Part shown: positions 13,926-16,356 of the stretch, piece by piece
Numbering within the stretch: the first letter of the stretch is position 1
Layout of the letters: every line of letters begins with the position of its first letter
NCBI GenBank assembly: GCA_002453155.1
Contig: DKGG01000021.1
Location: 1 to 16,356, forward strand
Length of the DNA: 16,356 nucleotides
Direction of reading: 5' to 3'
Origin: Bdellovibrionaceae bacterium UBA6776
Lineage (GTDB): Bacteria; Bdellovibrionota; Bdellovibrionia; Bdellovibrionales; UBA1609
The notes under the pieces: model-generated
The model's database searches: none
Seen by the model: only the letters and a program-made list of their open reading frames with translations
Told to the model about the DNA's origin: nothing
Program-made: the position numbers and the translations under genes

Positions 13926-14711
13926 ATGCTGCCGTGGCTGTCGGTTTTATCCATTCATATTCCCACTTATTTTTTGGTGATCAGCGCCATCTGCACTTTA
14001 GGTGTTTTTCTGCTGCCTTGGTGGGCAGAAAAGAATGGGGCATCCGAAAACACCGCATCGAAACTTTTTCTTGTGATTTTAGTGACTGGAATTTTTGGAG
14101 CACGCCTGTTTCATGTGATCTTTGAAGATTGGGAGCTCTATGTTTCTCATCCCATAAGCATTTTGTTTTTGTGGGAGGGGGGATTTGTCTTTTTTGGGGG
14201 TGCTTTGGCTGCGGGTGTGGCCAGCTGGTTTTGGCTCAAAAAATCCGGAGAGGATTTTTACTACTGGGCCGATCTCTTTGCTCCGTGGATGGCTCTTGGA
14301 TATGGCCTGGGCCGCGTGGGCTGTTTTTTCAATGGCTGTTGTTACGGAACCGAATGCCACTTGCCATGGGCGGTGAAATTTCCTTCCCATATGAATGTGA
14401 TTTTTCCGTTTGTTCCCAGGCATCCCACTCAGCTTTATGCCTTTGGTTTGGAAGTGGTTTTTGCGCTGATTCTTTTTGCGTGGTCTTTGCGCAGGAACTC
14501 GCGGTTAGAGCCCTTTAAAAATACAGGTCTTCTGTTTTGTGTGTGGATCTTTGGACACGGCATTTTTCGCCTGATCATGGAGCACTTCAGAGACGATGAG
14601 CGCGGGGGGCTTTACTGGGGCTGGAGTCTGTCCTCTTTGATTGCATTTGCTCTGATCGGCGTGGGGTTCTGGGGCTTTTGGGCCCGTCTGCAAAAATCAA
14701 AAAAGCATTGA
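13926..14711 (+). CDS. lgt: Prolipoprotein diacylglyceryl transferase
   Basis: Lgt transfers diacylglycerol from phosphatidylglycerol to the lipobox cysteine, the first step of lipoprotein maturation at the inner membrane. With the ATG at 13926 (261 aa) the protein starts MLPWLSVLSIHIPTY and has about seven membrane helices. An in-frame TTG at 13884 adds 14 polar residues and is less likely. The Lgt signature is GRVGCFFNGCCYG (129-141, with Arg130 and Asn136). HPTQLY (166-171) and FRLIMEHFR (214-222) are further conserved blocks. The essential-loop segment reads GGFVFFGGALAAG, with Phe where E. coli has His103; other bacterial Lgts of the GCFxxGCCYG type also vary here. It is divergent from the lipoprotein operon and precedes the cyclophilin gene by 61 bp. 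Confidence 0.95.
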   Translation: MLPWLSVLSIHIPTYFLVISAICTLGVFLLPWWAEKNGASENTASKLFLVILVTGIFGARLFHVIFEDWELYVSHPISILFLWEGGFVFFGGALAAGVASWFWLKKSGEDFYYWADLFAPWMALGYGLGRVGCFFNGCCYGTECHLPWAVKFPSHMNVIFPFVPRHPTQLYAFGLEVVFALILFAWSLRRNSRLEPFKNTGLLFCVWIFGHGIFRLIMEHFRDDERGGLYWGWSLSSLIAFALIGVGFWGFWARLQKSKKH

Positions 14712-14772
14712 GTTTTTCTGCAATTCACGACAATCTCCGGGACTAAGTCTGACCCACCAAAGGAGCTTCCTC

Positions 14773-15429
14773 GTGAAAATTTCAACATGGTCTTTCTTCT
14801 TGCCGGTTTTGCTTTTGGGTCTTTCTCCCAGTTGCAAATCCAAAACGGTGAAACCCACTAAACCTGAACCTATAGCGGCCGCTCAGAAACAAGAGCCCTC
14901 TCAAAAAGGAGTAAAAATGTTCGCAAAATTTGAAACCTCTCAAGGCAATTTTAAAATTCAATTGTTTCCAGACAAAGCTCCCAAAACCGTAGAGAATTTT
15001 GTGGGTCTTGCCGAAGGAACCAAGGAGTGGACCGATCCGCGCTCCGGGGAAAAAATGAAAAAGCCTTTTTATGATGGTGTGATTTTTCACCGCGTGATTC
15101 CTGACTTTATGATTCAAGGAGGGGATCCATTGGGTGTGGGAACGGGTGGACCCGGTTACACTTTTGAAGATGAATTCCATCCGGAGTTGAAGCACTCCAA
15201 GCCAGGAATGCTGTCCATGGCCAATGCCGGGCCGAACACCAATGGCAGTCAGTTCTTTATTACCGTGGCCGCAACGCCTTGGTTGGATGGCCGTCATAGC
15301 ATCTTTGGCGAAGTGGTTGAGGGTTACGATGTTGTTGAAAAAATTTCAAACGTACCCCGTGGTGCTCAAGACAAGCCCAAAGAAGACGTTGTGATCAAGA
15401 AGGTCACCATCGAAAGAGTGAACCCGTAA
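14773..15429 (+). CDS. Cyclophilin-type peptidyl-prolyl isomerase, lipoprotein form
   Basis: From the GTG at 14773 (AAAGGAG about 8 nt upstream) the protein is 218 aa, with a hydrophobic signal and Cys21 in LSPSC, a loose lipobox. A Lys/Pro/Gln linker runs to about residue 48, then a complete cyclophilin domain of 170 residues catalyses cis-trans isomerisation of prolyl bonds. The active-site residues are visible: Arg107, Phe112 and Gln115 in FHRVIPDFMIQGGD, plus Trp170 and His175 in TPWLDGRH. The exported form would act as a periplasmic folding factor for outer-membrane proteins and lipoproteins. A second start with an excellent ribosome site exists at 14917 and would yield only the cyclophilin domain. 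Confidence 0.93.
   Translation: MKISTWSFFLPVLLLGLSPSCKSKTVKPTKPEPIAAAQKQEPSQKGVKMFAKFETSQGNFKIQLFPDKAPKTVENFVGLAEGTKEWTDPRSGEKMKKPFYDGVIFHRVIPDFMIQGGDPLGVGTGGPGYTFEDEFHPELKHSKPGMLSMANAGPNTNGSQFFITVAATPWLDGRHSIFGEVVEGYDVVEKISNVPRGAQDKPKEDVVIKKVTIERVNP
14906..14919 (+). promoter_or_regulatory. Internal ribosome-binding site and ATG inside the cyclophilin gene
   Basis: AAGGAG at 14906-14911, a 5-nt A-rich spacer and an in-frame ATG at 14917-14919 form a textbook initiation site at codon 49. The site lies exactly at the junction of the linker and the cyclophilin domain. Use of it would give a 170-aa cytoplasmic enzyme from the same mRNA. Confidence 0.55.
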
Positions 15430-15532
15430 AAAAATTTCCAGTTCGCGCGCATTTGATGCGACGCAACTTTGTTTGTGTTATAGAGAAGAGAAGCCTCGAA
15501 AAAAACTTTTCCAGTTTGTCCTCTTTGGACGT

Positions 15533-15553
15533 GAATTGAGAAATTTTCAATTC
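15533..15553. promoter_or_regulatory. Inverted repeat overlapping the -35 (candidate operator)
   Basis: GAATTGA (15533-15539) and TCAATTC (15547-15553) are perfect 7-bp inverted arms around a 7-nt centre. The left arm contains most of the -35 hexamer and the right arm lies in the spacer. A dimeric regulator bound here would block polymerase. The 14-bp centre-to-centre spacing fits a helix-turn-helix dimer less neatly than 10-11 bp, so a chance AT-rich repeat is possible. Confidence 0.4.
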
Positions 15554-15564
15554 TTTGGTATAAA
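15536..15564 (+). promoter_or_regulatory. Sigma70-type promoter upstream of the 148-aa protein gene
   Basis: TTGAGA (15536-15541), a 17-nt spacer and TATAAA (15559-15564) match the housekeeping consensus at 4 and 5 positions. Predicted transcription starts near 15571, leaving a 5' UTR of about 40 nt before the GTG at 15612. An inverted repeat (15533-15553) covers the -35. The rest of the 15430-15611 gap shows only a weak 5-bp hairpin at 15448-15460 after the cyclophilin stop. Confidence 0.6.
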
Positions 15565-15611
15565 GTGAGAGCGCCAGTTTTCTATTCATTTGCACGCGAG
15601 GAGGATCAAGA

Positions 15612-16058
15612 GTGCTAAATTCCGTGGAAGTCACCGGTACATCAGTGAACAAAAATGAAACCCCTGTATTTCAAAGCGAGGCCATGGATCACGATTTGGT
15701 CATGTTGGACGAAATCGATAACATTCTTGAATTGGAAGAAAACGATTACCCTCAGTTTACATTGGCAAAAAACAAAGCACGATTCCTTCGCATGCTCACT
15801 TGGTACAAAAACAAAGAAGAGTGGTTGGACGTGGCTCCTCTCAGTGGAGTGAGCAAGTTGTTCAAACAGCAATCTAAAGAATTGGAAGGCATTCGCTCCA
15901 ACAAATTGGATTACGAAATGGAACTTGAAACAGGAACTTTGACTCCGTCACAACGTTCTTACCGCAAAGACGAATTGAAAATGTGCAAAGTCCAAGAAAA
16001 AATGGCTGTGCATTTGATTGCTAAAATGCAAGTGAAGATCAAATCTGGTCGCCGCTAA
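15612..16058 (+). CDS. Conserved-looking protein of unknown function, 148 aa
   Basis: The start is GTG at 15612 with AGGAGG at 15599-15604 and a 7-nt spacer. The protein is soluble, acidic at the N-terminus (DEIDNILELEEND, 33-45) and basic at the C-terminus (QVKIKSGRR), with a probably helical middle and end. It has one Cys and no signal peptide or membrane segment. The C-terminal helices (TPSQRSYRKDELKMCKVQEK region) could form a coiled coil. I recognise no domain. A strong promoter, a strong ribosome site and a 40-nt leader suggest an abundant housekeeping-type product, perhaps nucleic-acid associated given the basic tail; that last point is inference. It is convergent with the next gene with a 3-nt gap. 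Confidence 0.85.
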   Translation: MLNSVEVTGTSVNKNETPVFQSEAMDHDLVMLDEIDNILELEENDYPQFTLAKNKARFLRMLTWYKNKEEWLDVAPLSGVSKLFKQQSKELEGIRSNKLDYEMELETGTLTPSQRSYRKDELKMCKVQEKMAVHLIAKMQVKIKSGRR

Positions 16059-16061
16059 TTT

Positions 16062-16356
16062 TTAGGAATCTTTGAGGTGCTGAGCCAGCACCCAAACCCA
16101 ATAAATCACGACGCCCGCAGAAAAAATGCGGGCCAACCATTTCACAGAAGTTCTTTTTCGATCCTCGCTGTATCTTTCCCGAATGGAATCAACATCCACC
16201 ACTTTAAGCTGACTGCGCTTTTCAATTTGCTCGAGCAATTCTTTAGCTTGGATGTAGTTTTCGGAGGCCACTTGCAGGCGAACTCCACCCAGAACTCCAA
16301 TCAAATGAGGCTGGTGGTAGAGGGCGTGACGATCGGGAAGTGTGGTGGTGATTCCG
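16062..16356 (-). CDS. DUF2007-like protein with C-terminal membrane helix (5' end outside window)
   Basis: The reading frame stays open to the window edge, so the gene is truncated by the window and not by mutation. The visible 97 codons begin (reading the minus strand) with GITTTLPDRHALY and continue into GVLGGVRLQVASENYIQAKELL, which fits the end of a DUF2007 (putative signal-transducing) domain: a GG-x-x-L-x-V strand followed by an Ala-containing helix. After a charged linker there is one membrane helix (WLARIFSAGVVIYWVWVLA) and a short tail ending LKDS. A TTG at 16304 should not be taken as the start. DUF2007 is a small ACT-like fold of unknown function. Confidence 0.7.
   Translation of the reverse strand, partial: GITTTLPDRHALYHQPHLIGVLGGVRLQVASENYIQAKELLEQIEKRSQLKVVDVDSIRERYSEDRKRTSVKWLARIFSAGVVIYWVWVLAQHLKDS

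Noticed and set aside
13775..13954. N-terminal 60-residue extension of the operon's first lipoprotein.
   Set aside because: It has no signal-peptide character, overlaps the lgt start, and a TTG with a strong ribosome site gives a canonical lipoprotein.
14782..15297. Minus-strand open frame of 171 codons opposite the cyclophilin.
   Set aside because: It is fully antisense to an enzyme with all catalytic residues and shows no domain or initiation signals.
15448..15460. 5-bp hairpin (CGCAT-TTG-ATGCG) after the cyclophilin stop, as a terminator.
   Set aside because: The stem is short and no U-tract follows directly.
1..16356. CRISPR array, tRNA or rRNA genes, transposase or defence genes.
   Set aside because: No spaced direct repeats, cloverleaf, rRNA-like sequence or transposase/nuclease-defence motifs were seen on either strand.

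Overview
The window is one compact stretch of bacterial chromosome with moderate GC, about 20 protein genes, short gaps and no tRNA, rRNA, insertion sequence or CRISPR array that I could see. The content is Gram-negative: an OmpA-type peptidoglycan-anchored lipoprotein, two likely outer-membrane barrels, prolipoprotein diacylglyceryl transferase (Lgt) and seven proteins with lipoprotein signal peptides. The lipoprotein richness, GTG/TTG starts behind strong Shine-Dalgarno sequences, HTTM and baeRF genes and many clade-restricted envelope proteins suggest a Bdellovibrionota-like (Bdellovibrio-type) organism. That assignment is inference; no marker gene proves it.

Layout. Positions 1-93 hold a striking perfect 31-bp inverted repeat that ends exactly at the stop codon of a two-CBS-domain protein (94-537, minus). 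A coupled minus-strand operon follows (3057 to 635): a lipoprotein with a CxxCH haem motif, a small membrane-anchored unknown protein, and an HTTM multi-pass membrane protein. Divergent from it by 50 bp is an exported glutathione peroxidase (3108-3671), then a baeRF-family protein (3784-4902) and an unknown lipoprotein (4971-5618). An NSUN4-like m5C RNA methyltransferase (6539-5643, minus) is divergent from a DUF4398/OmpA lipoprotein (6665-8047). The 3' end of that gene overlaps the convergent fxsA gene (8519-8016). A 2OG-Fe(II) oxygenase (8597-9181) follows, and its stop codon overlaps that of a convergent lipoprotein/barrel gene (9984-9178).

The most system-like region is the tightly coupled minus-strand operon from 13774 to 10063. 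It encodes an unknown lipoprotein with four extra cysteines, an endonuclease/exonuclease/phosphatase-fold lipoprotein, an outer-membrane barrel, and MsrB. The first three genes overlap (TAATG and GTGA junctions) and msrB starts 6 nt after the barrel stop. All but MsrB are predicted to sit in the envelope, so this may be a surface or periplasmic phosphoesterase module with oxidative repair attached. Divergent from it is lgt (13926-14711), followed by a cyclophilin (14773-15429) that appears to have two translation starts, one lipidated and one cytoplasmic. The right end has a well-formed promoter with an overlapping inverted repeat, driving an unknown 148-aa protein, and the 3' part of a DUF2007-like membrane protein that runs off the window.

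The window is therefore mostly envelope biogenesis, redox protection and RNA or translation maintenance. No obvious defence system or mobile element is visible.
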